Below, one piece after another: positions 23,221 through 30,999 of a stretch of 64,000 bases of DNA (positions within the stretch are counted from its first letter, which is position 1; every line of letters begins with the position of its first letter). Origin of the DNA: Thermoflexaceae bacterium (GTDB lineage Bacteria > Chloroflexota > Dehalococcoidia > Tepidiformales > Tepidiformaceae); contig JABTUD010000002.1 of NCBI GenBank assembly GCA_015075555.1, forward strand, positions 1,116,001-1,180,000, written 5' to 3'. The notes under the pieces are model-generated. The model worked only from the letters and a program-made list of their open reading frames with translations. It ran no database searches and was not told the DNA's origin. Made by a program: the position numbers and the translations under genes.

Positions 23221-23799
23221 TCACTCGTCAGAGAAGATAACGGCGGCGCAGTCCGGGTCCTCGTCAATCAGGTCGACGATCTCCCAAACGTCATCCTTCT
23301 TATCGGCCAGCTTTTCGAGGACATCGCGGAAGTTTTCATCCTCGATGTCCTCGAAGATCTCGATCACATCACCTTCAATGTCCTTTGAATCGGTGTCGAG
23401 CGCCTTGATCCCCTTGATGGCGCCCTCGAGATCCTTGCGATTGACGTCGAAATTGGCGAGGAAAGCCTCGCGCACTTCGGAACCGCTCTCGATGTCGGGC
23501 TTGCCCATCTTCTTGAAGTCCGCTTCCAGGCTATCGAACTCCTTCTTCATCTCGTTGAAGAGTGCCAGCAGCTTCTTCTTCGCGTCCTCGGGTTCGCTGA
23601 AATCGACTTCCATGAACTTGTCGCCCAGCTCGATTCCAGCGTCCTCGAACTCGATAAAGCGGTCACAGACGTCGGCAACCCAGTCTTCTGAGTCCACGCC
23701 CTTCACGCTGCCGCCGCCGCAGCCGGAGAGGACCGGAACCAGCGCAAGGGCGGTTGTGGCAAGGGCGATGTAGAGGCGGCGCGTGAAAAAGGCTTTCAT
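23221..23799 (-). CDS. Acidic lipoprotein, single-domain paralogue
   Basis: A 192-residue lipoprotein with a lipobox LSGC followed by GGG. It repeats the first half of the protein at 21849-23006: both share SVDAEDWVADVC/GVDSEDWVADVCDRFIEF, FLANF, IKALDTD, NFRDVLEKLADKKDDVWEIVDLIDEDP and AAVIF. The two lie in tandem on the same strand, so this is a gene duplication in which the downstream copy gained, or this copy lost, the C-terminal part. The start at ATG 23799 gives a proper signal peptide; frame open to 23871. Function unknown. Confidence 0.72.
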   Translation of the reverse strand: MKAFFTRRLYIALATTALALVPVLSGCGGGSVKGVDSEDWVADVCDRFIEFEDAGIELGDKFMEVDFSEPEDAKKKLLALFNEMKKEFDSLEADFKKMGKPDIESGSEVREAFLANFDVNRKDLEGAIKGIKALDTDSKDIEGDVIEIFEDIEDENFRDVLEKLADKKDDVWEIVDLIDEDPDCAAVIFSDE

Positions 23800-23925
23800 T
23801 GGAGGAGAAGCTCCCGAAGAGGGGTATGTCGTGCCCATTCTGACGCCACTTCGCCCCTGCGCAATCGCCACTCCTGCAACGGCGCCGTCCGGGGGCCATC
23901 CCCGGCGCGCCGGCAGGCGATCCTG

Positions 23926-24483
23926 CTAGGGCGCGGGCGCCGGCTTCTTCGGGGGCAGCATGCCGTTCGCCACCTCTTCAACCTGGTCGAGGAACACGTC
24001 CAGGGCGTCGCCGAACTCCCCGGGCAGCACGACGAGCACTGCCGGGGCGGCGTCGAGGAGCGCGGTCGCCACGGGGGAGCGATCGATGTCCTCGCGCAAA
24101 TCGGGAGAGGGAAAGACCACGAGCGCGACCAGCACGACCTGGCAGAGGATGACCGCCTTGATGAAGCCGAAGGCCGCCCCGGCGAGGTCATCGAGCACAC
24201 CGAGATTGAGCATTTCGATGCTCTTCTTGAGCAGGTGCGCGACAACCACACCGCCGAGCAGCACTCCTCCCATGATGGCGATGAACGAGACGAGGGCGGC
24301 GGCTTCCTCGTTGTCGACGATTGGCTCGACTTTGGGGTACATGTCGTCGTACAGGATTCCAGCGAGGGGCACGGCGAGGATGAGGGCGCACAGGCCCACC
24401 AGCTCGCGGATGAAGCCGTTCCGGTAGGCGCGGAAGGTCATCAGGCCGATGACCGCAAGAAGTACGAACGTTACCCAGTTCAT
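23926..24483 (-). CDS. CvpA-family membrane protein
   Basis: A 185-residue inner-membrane protein of the CvpA (colicin V production) family. Four hydrophobic segments are visible: FVLLAVIGLMTFRAYRNGFIRELVG, LCALILAVPLAGIL, LVSFIAIMGGVLLGGVVVAHLL and LDDLAGAAFGFIKAVILCQVVLVALVVF, with the conserved R-G/N-F-x-R-E-L turn and L-D-D-L-A-G-A-A-F-G motif. ATG 24483 begins the conserved region; the upstream frame extension to 24621 is rejected. The C-terminus is Pro-rich and cytoplasmic. Family function remains unclear, with proposed roles in membrane homeostasis. Confidence 0.85.
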   Translation of the reverse strand: MNWVTFVLLAVIGLMTFRAYRNGFIRELVGLCALILAVPLAGILYDDMYPKVEPIVDNEEAAALVSFIAIMGGVLLGGVVVAHLLKKSIEMLNLGVLDDLAGAAFGFIKAVILCQVVLVALVVFPSPDLREDIDRSPVATALLDAAPAVLVVLPGEFGDALDVFLDQVEEVANGMLPPKKPAPAP

Positions 24484-24726
24484 GCCCTGTCCGGGGGCGC
24501 GAGCCTCCACATTGGGTCCGGCCGCGTTCCCCGCACATTGGGCCACCCTGGCGCAAAGCTCAAGCCGGGGCATGGGCGCTGCCGCGGGCCGGGCCGCGGC
24601 ACTTGCAGGGGCGGAAAGCACCCGGTACTATTGTTGACACATTTACTCGACTTTATCAGGAGGAAGAACGGCCAGCCCTGCAGACCCGGCGAAACGGCCG
24701 GGGGCCGCAGTCAACGCCGCCCCGAC
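24484..24726. promoter_or_regulatory. Divergent regulatory region, CvpA and Rrf2-cysK genes
   Basis: This 243-nt region separates the CvpA gene (minus) from the Rrf2 gene (plus). A TTGACA at 24634-24639 within an AT-rich stretch (24627-24657) is the best promoter element, but no good -10 is found at 16-18 nt. AGGAGG at 24659-24664 has no start codon nearby. It is the likely place for Rrf2 binding. Confidence 0.4.
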
Positions 24727-25164
24727 ATGCGCGTCTCCACCCGCAGCGACTACGGCCTTCGCGCCCTGATTGAGCTCGCCGGACACTACGGCAGCGGGCC
24801 GCTGCAGTCTTCGGAGATCGCGCTGCGCCGGCACGTCCCCGAGCAGTACCTTGACCAGCTCCTGACCACGCTCCGCAAGGCGGGCTTCATCCGTTCGGTA
24901 CGGGGGCCATCGGGAGGGCATGAGCTGGTGCGCGACCCGGCGACCATCACGGTGAAGGAGATCATCGACGCCCTCGAAGGGAGCACCTCGCCGGTAGCGT
25001 GGCTCGATGAGCCGCCCGAGATGACCGACCACCCCCACCAGTGCGGCCAGCGCGAGATCTGGGAGCGCATCCGGGATGCGACGAATGAGATCCTCTCTTC
25101 GTACTCGGTCGCCGGCCTGCTCGAACGGGAGCCGCAGGCAGCGGCCGGCAGGTACGTTATATGA
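24727..25164 (+). CDS. Rrf2-family regulator, CymR-like
   Basis: A 145-residue winged-helix regulator. Rrf2 features: the opening MRVSTRSDYGLRALIELAGHYGSGP, SEIALRRHVPEQYLDQLLTTLRKAGFIRSVRGPSGGHELVRDP, and the later ITVKEIIDALEG. Only one Cys is present (HPHQCGQRE), while iron-sulfur Rrf2 proteins have three, so this is more like CymR, which controls cysteine metabolism with CysK as corepressor. It lies directly upstream of cysK, with its TGA overlapping the cysK ATG. The role as cysteine-metabolism repressor is a reasoned inference from both facts. No ribosome site is visible before ATG 24727. Confidence 0.85.
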   Translation: MRVSTRSDYGLRALIELAGHYGSGPLQSSEIALRRHVPEQYLDQLLTTLRKAGFIRSVRGPSGGHELVRDPATITVKEIIDALEGSTSPVAWLDEPPEMTDHPHQCGQREIWERIRDATNEILSSYSVAGLLEREPQAAAGRYVI

Positions 25165-26096
25165 CCGCCGCCGCCACCCGGCCCGCGATCGCCAGCACTA
25201 TCCTTGACCTGATCGGCGCGACGCCCCTGGTGCGACTGAACCGGGTGATTCCGGAGCAGTCGGCGACGGTGCTTGGGAAGCTCGAGAACCTCAACCCCGG
25301 CGGAAGCGTGAAGGACCGCATTGCCCTCTCGATGATCGAGGATGCCGAGAGAGACGGGCGCCTCCAGCCGGGGTCAACCATTGTCGAGCCCACTTCGGGC
25401 AACACGGGGGTCGGGCTGGCGCTGGTGGCGGCCGTGAAGGGCTATCGGCTCATCCTGACGATGCCCGAGGACATGTCGCTGGAAAGGCGGCAGCTGCTCG
25501 AACGGTTTGGCGTTGAACTCCACCTGACGCCGGCGATCGAGGGCATGACCGGCGCCGTCTTCGCCGCGCAGCAGCTGGTGGAGAAGAATCCCGGCTACTT
25601 CATGCCGCAGCAGTTCGAGAACGCTTCCAACCCGGAGATCCATCGGCGCACAACGGCGCGCGAGATCATCGAGGCGACGGGCGGGCAGATCGACGCCTTC
25701 GTCGCGGGAGTGGGCACGGGCGGCACGATCACGGGCGTGGGCGAAGTGCTCCGGGAGGAGCTGGGCGACCGGGTCCGGATCGTGGCCGTTGAGCCGGCGC
25801 GTTCCCCGGTCCTGAGCGGCGGCCGGGCGGGAATGCACGGCATCCAGGGCATCGGCGCGAGCTTCGTGCCCGGGGTGCTCAACCGGGCGGTGTACGACGA
25901 GGTGATACGGATTGAGGACAAGGAGGCGTATGCCACCACGCGCCGGCTGACGCGGGAAGAAGGCCTCCTTGTGGGGATTTCGGCCGGGGCGAACGTGGCA
26001 GCGGCGGCCAGGGTCGCGGCGCGGCTGGGAACGGGGAAGACGGTCGTCACCATGCTCTGCGACACCGGCGAGCGGTATCTGAGCGTGGCAATGTAA
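25161..26096 (+). CDS. cysK: Cysteine synthase
   Basis: A 311-residue PLP enzyme that makes cysteine from O-acetylserine and sulfide. The PLP-lysine is in NPGGSVKDRIAL near residue 45; TSGNTGVGLALVAA, the GTGGTITGVGEVL phosphate loop and the C-terminal LCDTGERYLS are complete. Its ATG overlaps the stop codon of the Rrf2 gene. Together with the downstream carrier genes it makes one operon. The presence of both CysK and a CysM-type enzyme suggests two routes to cysteine: free sulfide and carrier-bound thiocarboxylate. Confidence 0.93.
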   Translation: MTAAATRPAIASTILDLIGATPLVRLNRVIPEQSATVLGKLENLNPGGSVKDRIALSMIEDAERDGRLQPGSTIVEPTSGNTGVGLALVAAVKGYRLILTMPEDMSLERRQLLERFGVELHLTPAIEGMTGAVFAAQQLVEKNPGYFMPQQFENASNPEIHRRTTAREIIEATGGQIDAFVAGVGTGGTITGVGEVLREELGDRVRIVAVEPARSPVLSGGRAGMHGIQGIGASFVPGVLNRAVYDEVIRIEDKEAYATTRRLTREEGLLVGISAGANVAAAARVAARLGTGKTVVTMLCDTGERYLSVAM

Positions 26097-26170
26097 GGTT
26101 GATCAACAACGTCCGTCCGATGCGGGCACCAGGCCAATCCCGGCCATCGATTTCGAAGGAGTCACTGGCG

Positions 26171-27271
26171 ATGTCCGTCAACGTCTACATCCCCACCCCG
26201 TTCCGGCACCTGGTCGGCAATCGCGCCAGCGTGAAGGCGGAGGGGGCGACCGTGCGCAACGTGCTTGAGAACCTGGACGTGCAGTTCCCCGGGTTCCGCC
26301 AGCAGGTGTTCGACACCGAGGGCCACCTTGCCCACCACATCAACGTGTACGTCAACCAGGTCGAGATCGAGAACCTCGCGGGCGAAGCCACCCCGGTGGC
26401 CAGTGGCGATGAGGTGGCCGTTATCCCGGCTCTCGCGGGCGGCGCCGGGCCCACGGTGATGACGCCCGAGATGGTGGAGCGCTACAGCCGCCACCTGATC
26501 ATGCCCCAGGTTGGAAGCGTCGGGCAGCGGAAGATCATCGACGCGAGCGTGCTCATCATTGGCGCGGGGGGCCTGGGCTCGCCGGTGGCGCTCTACCTGG
26601 CGCTGGCGGGCGTGGGCAGGATAGGCATCATCGACTTCGACGTGGTAGACCGCACCAACCTGCAGCGCCAGATCCTCCACCAGACGGCCGACATTGGAAA
26701 GCGGAAAGTGATCTCCGCCCGGGAGACGCTGGAGGCCCACAACCCGAACGTGAACGTGGTTGTCCACGAGACTCCGATCACCAGCGACAATGCCTTCGAG
26801 ATCCTCGGGCAGTACGACATGGTGGTGAACGGGGCCGACAACTTCGCCACGCGCTACCTGGTGAACGACGCCGCCTATCTGCTCAAGAAGCCGTTGATCG
26901 ATGGCTCAATTCTGATGTTCGACGGCCAGGCGACGGTCTACCTGCCGGGCAAGGGGTGCTACCGCTGCCTCTACCCGGCGCCGCCTCCTCCCGGCATGGT
27001 GCCGAGCTGCGCCGAAGCGGGCGTGCTGGGCGCAATGTGCGCCACCATCGGCAGCATCCAGGCCACAGAGGTGCTCAAGCTCATCCTGGGCGTGGGTGAC
27101 CTGCTCGTGAACCGCCTGCTGCTGTACGACGCACTTTCGCTCGAGTTCCGGATTGTCAAGGTGCGCCGTGACCCGGAATGCCCGCTGTGCGGCGACAACC
27201 CCACCATCCACGAACTGATCGACTACGAAGAGTTCTGCGGCGCGCCGATCCCTCACGCCACCCCGGCTTGA
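26171..27271 (+). CDS. MoaD/ThiS-like and MoeB/ThiF-like fusion (sulfur-carrier adenylyltransferase)
   Basis: A 366-residue fusion. Residues 1-95 are a beta-grasp sulfur-carrier-like domain (VNVYIPTPFRHLVGNRASV, HINVYVNQVEI, DEVAVIPALAGGAG) with the Gly-Gly internal, followed by a ThiF/MoeB-type E1 domain: ATP-binding GAGGLGSPVALYLALAG, RTNLQRQILHQTADIG, SCAEAGVLGAMC with the catalytic Cys, and zinc-binding C-x-x-C pairs CYRC and CPLC. No rhodanese domain follows. It should adenylate the C-terminal Gly of a separate carrier such as the CysO-like protein encoded next. AAGGAG precedes ATG 26171. Homologous fusions are known in sulfur-carrier pathways; the substrate here is inferred from neighbours. 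Confidence 0.88.
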   Translation: MSVNVYIPTPFRHLVGNRASVKAEGATVRNVLENLDVQFPGFRQQVFDTEGHLAHHINVYVNQVEIENLAGEATPVASGDEVAVIPALAGGAGPTVMTPEMVERYSRHLIMPQVGSVGQRKIIDASVLIIGAGGLGSPVALYLALAGVGRIGIIDFDVVDRTNLQRQILHQTADIGKRKVISARETLEAHNPNVNVVVHETPITSDNAFEILGQYDMVVNGADNFATRYLVNDAAYLLKKPLIDGSILMFDGQATVYLPGKGCYRCLYPAPPPPGMVPSCAEAGVLGAMCATIGSIQATEVLKLILGVGDLLVNRLLLYDALSLEFRIVKVRRDPECPLCGDNPTIHELIDYEEFCGAPIPHATPA

Positions 27272-27304
27272 ACAGCCGCCGCGCAAGGAAAAAAGGACCT
27301 GAGA

Positions 27305-27604
27305 ATGACATCGACCACAGCCCCCACCGTCCAGGTGCGCGTCACCGCCGTGCTCCAGAAGCTCACCGGCGGCCAGAAGACGATCGAGGCATCGGGCGCG
27401 ACCGTCGCCGAGGTCTTCAGCGACATTGAGCGGCGCTTCCCCGGCTTTCGCGCCCAGATGTATGGCGAAGACGGCAGGCTCCATCGCTTCGTGAACATCT
27501 ACCTGAACGATGAGGACATCCGCTACACGGGCGGGCCGGCGACCGCGCTCAAGGCGGGCGACGTCCTCGACATCCTCCCGGCGCTCGCAGGCGGGGCGCG
27601 GTAG
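27305..27604 (+). CDS. cysO: CysO-like sulfur-carrier protein with GG-AR tail
   Basis: A 99-residue beta-grasp MoaD/ThiS-family protein (VRVTAVLQKLTGGQKTIEAS, FPGFRAQMYGEDGRLHRFVNIYLND, DVLDILPALAGGAR). The C-terminus is Gly-Gly-Ala-Arg rather than ending at Gly-Gly, so two residues would have to be removed before adenylation and thiocarboxylation. Known carriers such as HcyS are unmasked by JAMM (Mec-like) proteases, but no such gene is in the window. It lies between the MoaD-MoeB fusion and cysM; Mycobacterium cysO is likewise next to cysM. No strong ribosome site is visible; the gap from the fusion gene is 33 nt. Confidence 0.85.
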   Translation: MTSTTAPTVQVRVTAVLQKLTGGQKTIEASGATVAEVFSDIERRFPGFRAQMYGEDGRLHRFVNIYLNDEDIRYTGGPATALKAGDVLDILPALAGGAR

Positions 27605-27641
27605 CCTGGCCACGCTCAGCGAACCCAGGGGAGGGGCCGCG

Positions 27642-28586
27642 ATGGCGCTCTATTCTTCAATCCTCGACCTCATCGGAAATACGCCATTGGTCGAGCTCAG
27701 GCGCTTTTCGCCACGTCCCGGGGTGCACATCTACGCCAAGCTCGAAGGGCAGAACCCCACGGGCTCGGTGAAGGACCGCATCGCGAAGTACATGATCGAG
27801 GCCGGTGAGCGGAGCGGCGAGCTCAAGCCGGGCGCCACTATCCTGGAACCGACCTCGGGCAACACCGGCATTGGCCTGGCCATGATCGGCCAGGTGAAGG
27901 GCTACCACGTCGTCTGCGTGATGCCCGAGGCCGTGAGCGAAGAACGGACCCAGCTGCTCAGGGCCTTTGGGGCCGAGATCATCTATACGCCGGGTGAGCT
28001 TGGCTCGAACGGCTCCATTGCCCGCGCCAAGGAGATCGTCGCCGCGAACCCGGGCCGGTACTACTTTCCCTATCAGTACGGCAACGAAGCGAACCCGCGC
28101 GCCCACTTCGAAACCACCGGGCCGGAGATCCTGCGCGACCTGCCGCAAACGACGGTTTTCGTGGCCGGGCTGGGCACGGGCGGCACGCTCACCGGGACGG
28201 GGCGCTACCTTAAGTCGCAGAACCCGGCGATCAAGGTCATCGCCGCCGCTCCACACCCGGGCGACCTGGTGCAGGGCCTCCGTGCCCTGGAGGAGGGGTT
28301 CATACCGCCCGTCCTCGATGAGACGGTGCTGGACGGCAAGATCGTGGTCGACAGCCGTTCGAGCTTTGCAATGGCCAAGGACCTGACCCAGCGGGAAGGG
28401 CTCTTCGTGGGCGTCAGCGCGGGCTCGGTGGTGAAGGCGGCGCTGAAGGTGTCCGAGAGGCTGGCGGGCGAGCAGCATATCGTCTGCCTGCTGGCCGATG
28501 GCGGCTGGAAGTACCTCTCCTCGAACCTCTGGACCACCGAGTGGGAGGACCAGCCGGGCGACATCGACAGCAAGATCTGGTGGTAG
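27642..28586 (+). CDS. cysM: O-phosphoserine/thiocarboxylate-dependent cysteine synthase
   Basis: A 314-residue PLP enzyme of the CysM type. Features: DLIGNTPLVELRRF, NPTGSVKDRIAKYM with PLP lysine near residue 43, TSGNTGIGLAMIGQ, GLGTGGTLTGTGRYL, and a C-terminal extension (SSNLWTTEWEDQPGDIDSKIWW) that is longer than in CysK and which in mycobacterial CysM folds over the active site. Neighbouring cysO and adenylyltransferase genes favour CysO-thiocarboxylate as sulfur donor. Start ATG 27642 follows AGGGGAGGGGCCGCG. The last 60 coding bases are repeated at 30940-30999 (see repeat entry). Confidence 0.92.
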   Translation: MALYSSILDLIGNTPLVELRRFSPRPGVHIYAKLEGQNPTGSVKDRIAKYMIEAGERSGELKPGATILEPTSGNTGIGLAMIGQVKGYHVVCVMPEAVSEERTQLLRAFGAEIIYTPGELGSNGSIARAKEIVAANPGRYYFPYQYGNEANPRAHFETTGPEILRDLPQTTVFVAGLGTGGTLTGTGRYLKSQNPAIKVIAAAPHPGDLVQGLRALEEGFIPPVLDETVLDGKIVVDSRSSFAMAKDLTQREGLFVGVSAGSVVKAALKVSERLAGEQHIVCLLADGGWKYLSSNLWTTEWEDQPGDIDSKIWW

Positions 28587-28599
28587 CGCGGCGCTGAGC
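28527..28599. repeat. cysM 3'-end direct repeat, copy 1
   Basis: This 73-nt segment (last about 20 codons of cysM, its stop and 13 nt after) recurs at 30940-31012 with 5 differences, 93 percent identical by my count. Four differences lie inside the coding part (three synonymous, one Asp to Glu) and one after the stop. The copies are in the same orientation, 2.4 kb apart. Confidence 0.9.
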
Positions 28600-28755
28600 T
28601 TTCAGCGGGCGTGGCAGGTTCGACGCATGGGAATGGTCGCCTGGTGATCAGTTCTCACCGGGCAAGCCGGGGCCGGATTCACGGCTCGCGCTGGAAGCAG
28701 CCCGGGTCCGACACTGCGCCCATCGGCCGGTGCCCTGGTGTGTCAACCGTTCGGA

Positions 28756-29043
28756 CTAAGCTATCCTTCGTCGCTTCCGAGCTGGCGTCAACGCCACACG
28801 ACGCATCCGTCCCGCCGCCTGGACCGGTCGATGCGTTTCTCCCAGGTCGTGCCTGTACATCCTGGCGGCATCCCCACGCCTTCTCGCGGGCAGCTTTCTC
28901 AGAATGCCGCCCACGTGGGTCTTCACGGTGTTCGGCGACACGCCGAGAATCCCGGCGATCTCGCGATTGGTGTAACCATCGGCAAGCAGCGCCAACACCT
29001 GCAGTTCGGCGTTGCTCAGGTTGTTGATTCCGTCGGCCGGCAT
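28756..29043 (-). CDS. Stand-alone LuxR/GerE-type HTH regulator
   Basis: A 95-residue protein whose first 70 residues are a GerE-type helix-turn-helix: INNLSNAELQVLALLADGYTNREIAGILGVSPNTVKTHVGGILRKL. There is no receiver or sensor domain. The start is ATG 29043, with GGGGAGGAG about 7 nt upstream; the open frame continues to 29295 but lacks similarity. The C-terminal 30 residues are Arg-rich. It lies just behind the cysM tail and is the first gene of the insert flanked by the cysM-tail repeats. Its target is unknown; a palindrome near the repeat at 30851 would be one place to look. Confidence 0.78.
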   Translation of the reverse strand: MPADGINNLSNAELQVLALLADGYTNREIAGILGVSPNTVKTHVGGILRKLPARRRGDAARMYRHDLGETHRPVQAAGRMRRVALTPARKRRRIA

Positions 29044-29282
29044 CCCGCTCCTCCCCAGATGCGTCCTCAGTCCAAGACTACCAGCGCCGTCAAGTCGCGC
29101 GTGGTTCCTACCTGACAACAAGACACGCGCCCGGAGTTCCCGCTGCCGACCGGACGGTGCCCCACGCGGGTCAAACCTCTCACCCGTGCGGACCGGTCGC
29201 CGCGCAGGCACGGAGGTAAGCATGGAGCCCACCCGCGTTTCGGGACGTTGCCGCTGAGGCTGCCCTTCGACGCGCGCCGCAC

Positions 29283-29942
29283 CTAGTAGGTCCAAGCGTC
29301 CCTATACATCGGATAGGTATAGTTATCATAGTACCCACAATCATCAGGGATGTTTGGCAGATTGCAGGTAGTGTGGTCAGGGTAGCTGCGCTTGCTGTCC
29401 CAGCCGCTGAGCGACTCAATATGGCTATGGTAGCCGCTCCAGCTGCAGCCACAACCGGATTCGTCTGCAGTGGCTCCAATTTCTGCCGTGGTCGTCTGTG
29501 GATAGTAACCGCTGCTTACGTAGAATGACGTGCCGCCCAATCCGCTCGACGTATGCACGTATTGCGTACGATTTTTCTCTGAGCCGCCCCGGTCTTTCAT
29601 TACAATAGTCGTTATATGTGTACAAGTGCCTGAGCCATAGTAAGATATGAAGCCATTGCCAGCCCATGAGTAGCCGCCGCTGTTATCTGACTTCGATATC
29701 CAGTTCACGGTGAACGAGTAGTTTGAGCCGTAGCTCCAGTCAAGAGCCCGGCCAGATTGCACCTCGGCGTCATCGTCATAGCAAGCACCGGTGTGCCATC
29801 CACACGTGAGGTTGCTTGCTGCCGGATGGAGATACACCTCGTATAGGCTGGTAGCATGAGCAGCCTTGGGGATAGCAAAGCCAAAGGCGAGCCCGACAGA
29901 AATTGCTGTGGCGATGAACGTGCCGAACATGCTTCGTTTCAC
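29283..29942 (-). CDS. Exported M23-like protein, GC-poor
   Basis: A 219-residue secreted protein with signal peptide (FIATAISVGLAFGFAIPKAAHATS). The mature part shows a degenerate M23/LytM peptidase layout: CGWHTGACY with a His, then ALDWSYGS with an Asp, then TQYVHTSSG and IGATADESGCGCSWSGYHSHIES with the His-x-His motif, preceded by a Gly-rich loop as in M23 proteins. Several cysteines may form disulfides. It begins with GTG 29942, whose GTGA overlaps the stop of the preceding gene. Codon use and base composition are visibly AT-richer than neighbouring genes, suggesting transfer. Catalytic function is unproven; M23-like is a pattern call. Confidence 0.6.
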   Translation of the reverse strand: MKRSMFGTFIATAISVGLAFGFAIPKAAHATSLYEVYLHPAASNLTCGWHTGACYDDDAEVQSGRALDWSYGSNYSFTVNWISKSDNSGGYSWAGNGFISYYGSGTCTHITTIVMKDRGGSEKNRTQYVHTSSGLGGTSFYVSSGYYPQTTTAEIGATADESGCGCSWSGYHSHIESLSGWDSKRSYPDHTTCNLPNIPDDCGYYDNYTYPMYRDAWTY

Positions 29943-30709
29943 TTCAACACCGCCTCAAGAATCAGCGTACAAAAGTCGCTGGTGCCACCTGCAGTCACCT
30001 GCGTCAGAACCCTGGTCGCTGTATCTTTGACGCCAGCGTAGCAGTCGCCAATCACGTAACCCGAGACAGCCAGTATGGGAGCCATCACTGCGGCCTGATG
30101 GCCGGCGACCATCTCCGTGCTCCACCTCCCCGGTGATCCGCTAATCCCTGTCACACCACCGACTGCCGTGCGAGTGATGACCACGCCGGTACCGCCCTTG
30201 CCAACGCCTCGGATGCCGTCTTCAACAGCAAACCCCCAGCTAACCTCCACGGTCGTTGTCCCACACGTCCACACAGATGGAGCCTGTTCGGTCCTCAGGA
30301 ACGAAGGAAGAAACCTGTCATCAATCTGCAGCGGTCCGGCGCTGCGAGCAGCCTCGACAGCCGGCTTGCCGGGCAGCTCTTTCAGTCCGGTCCCGGGGCA
30401 GGCGTCGAACCCGCTCGTCTCTGGTGGATTGGGGCTGATGCTAATCCCGGCGATGGTTCCCTCGAACTTCGGGGAATCGCGTTCCTGATTGTAGTACGGA
30501 ACGTACCAGAATGGCCGGGTCACGTCCGGTGTCGCACCTGGTTCGGGGGTGGTGTTTGGCCCCGGGGGGACAGGCTCGTCTTGCGCGTGTATCACCGGGT
30601 CCGGTGAGCGCGCAGCGTGCGTGATGAAACCGATGGCCGAAGCCATCACCGCCCATGAGACAACGAGGATGATGGCACGCCTCCTTTTCTGCCCGAATCG
30701 CCTGCGCAT
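29939..30709 (-). CDS. Uncharacterised exported protein in GC-poorer insert
   Basis: A 256-residue protein with a basic N-terminus (MRRRFGQKRRR) and one hydrophobic segment (AIILVVSWAVMASAIGFITHA), then a Pro-rich stretch (PVPPGPNTTPEPGATPDVT) and a globular part without recognised family (GTIAGISISPNP, WTCGTTTVEVSWGFAVEDGI, GTGVVITRTAVGGVTGISG, SGYVIGDCYAGVKDTATRV). Cys pairs suggest an extracytoplasmic fold. ATG 30709 is the start; the longer frame to 30781 is unlikely. Its stop overlaps the GTG of the M23-like gene, so the pair is coupled. Base composition, like that of its partner, is lower in GC than the host genes. Confidence 0.6.
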   Translation of the reverse strand: MRRRFGQKRRRAIILVVSWAVMASAIGFITHAARSPDPVIHAQDEPVPPGPNTTPEPGATPDVTRPFWYVPYYNQERDSPKFEGTIAGISISPNPPETSGFDACPGTGLKELPGKPAVEAARSAGPLQIDDRFLPSFLRTEQAPSVWTCGTTTVEVSWGFAVEDGIRGVGKGGTGVVITRTAVGGVTGISGSPGRWSTEMVAGHQAAVMAPILAVSGYVIGDCYAGVKDTATRVLTQVTAGGTSDFCTLILEAVLK

Positions 30710-30850
30710 GTTGACAACCGCCTTCGAATGAGAGACTGCGCGCGTGATTGGTGGGAACGCGTGGTTTGGCCTGCGCGTCACGCCGCGCGCGGCGGGGGAT
30801 GGACCGGGGCGCCTTTGCCCGGCAAGATCCTAGGCTATCCCAGAGGGCCT

Positions 30851-30917
30851 GCCATCACCCATTTCGGGTGATTTTCTGGCGCCGCCATCACCCGTTTCGG
30901 GTGAACTTCGTGGCGCC
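30851..30917. repeat. Tandem 33-34-nt repeat with internal inverted repeat
   Basis: Two copies, 30851-30883 and 30884-30917, share the pattern GCCATCACCC-N-TTTCGGGTGA...GGCGCC. Each contains an inverted repeat TCACCC/GGGTGA with a five-base loop. They sit 22 nt before the second cysM-tail copy and could be binding sites or mobile-element end remnants. Confidence 0.7.
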
Positions 30918-30939
30918 GGACGTGGGAACGCACTGCCCG

Positions 30940-30999
30940 CTCTGGACCACCGAGTGGGAAGACCAGCCCGGCGATATCGAGAGCAAGATCTGGTGGTAG
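30940..30999 (+). pseudogene. cysM 3'-terminal fragment
   Basis: In-frame remnant encoding LWTTEWEDQPGDIESKIWW plus stop, nearly identical to the C-terminus of the intact cysM at 27642-28586. It has no upstream coding body of cysM. It lies immediately before a TAGAAT -10 box for the enoyl-CoA hydratase-like gene. The direct repeat of which it is part spans 30940-31012. Confidence 0.85.

Noticed and set aside
30748-30999. An 83-residue ORF ending with the cysM tail
   Set aside because: It joins noncoding repeats to the cysM fragment; no ribosome site or family. Treated as repeat plus pseudogene.
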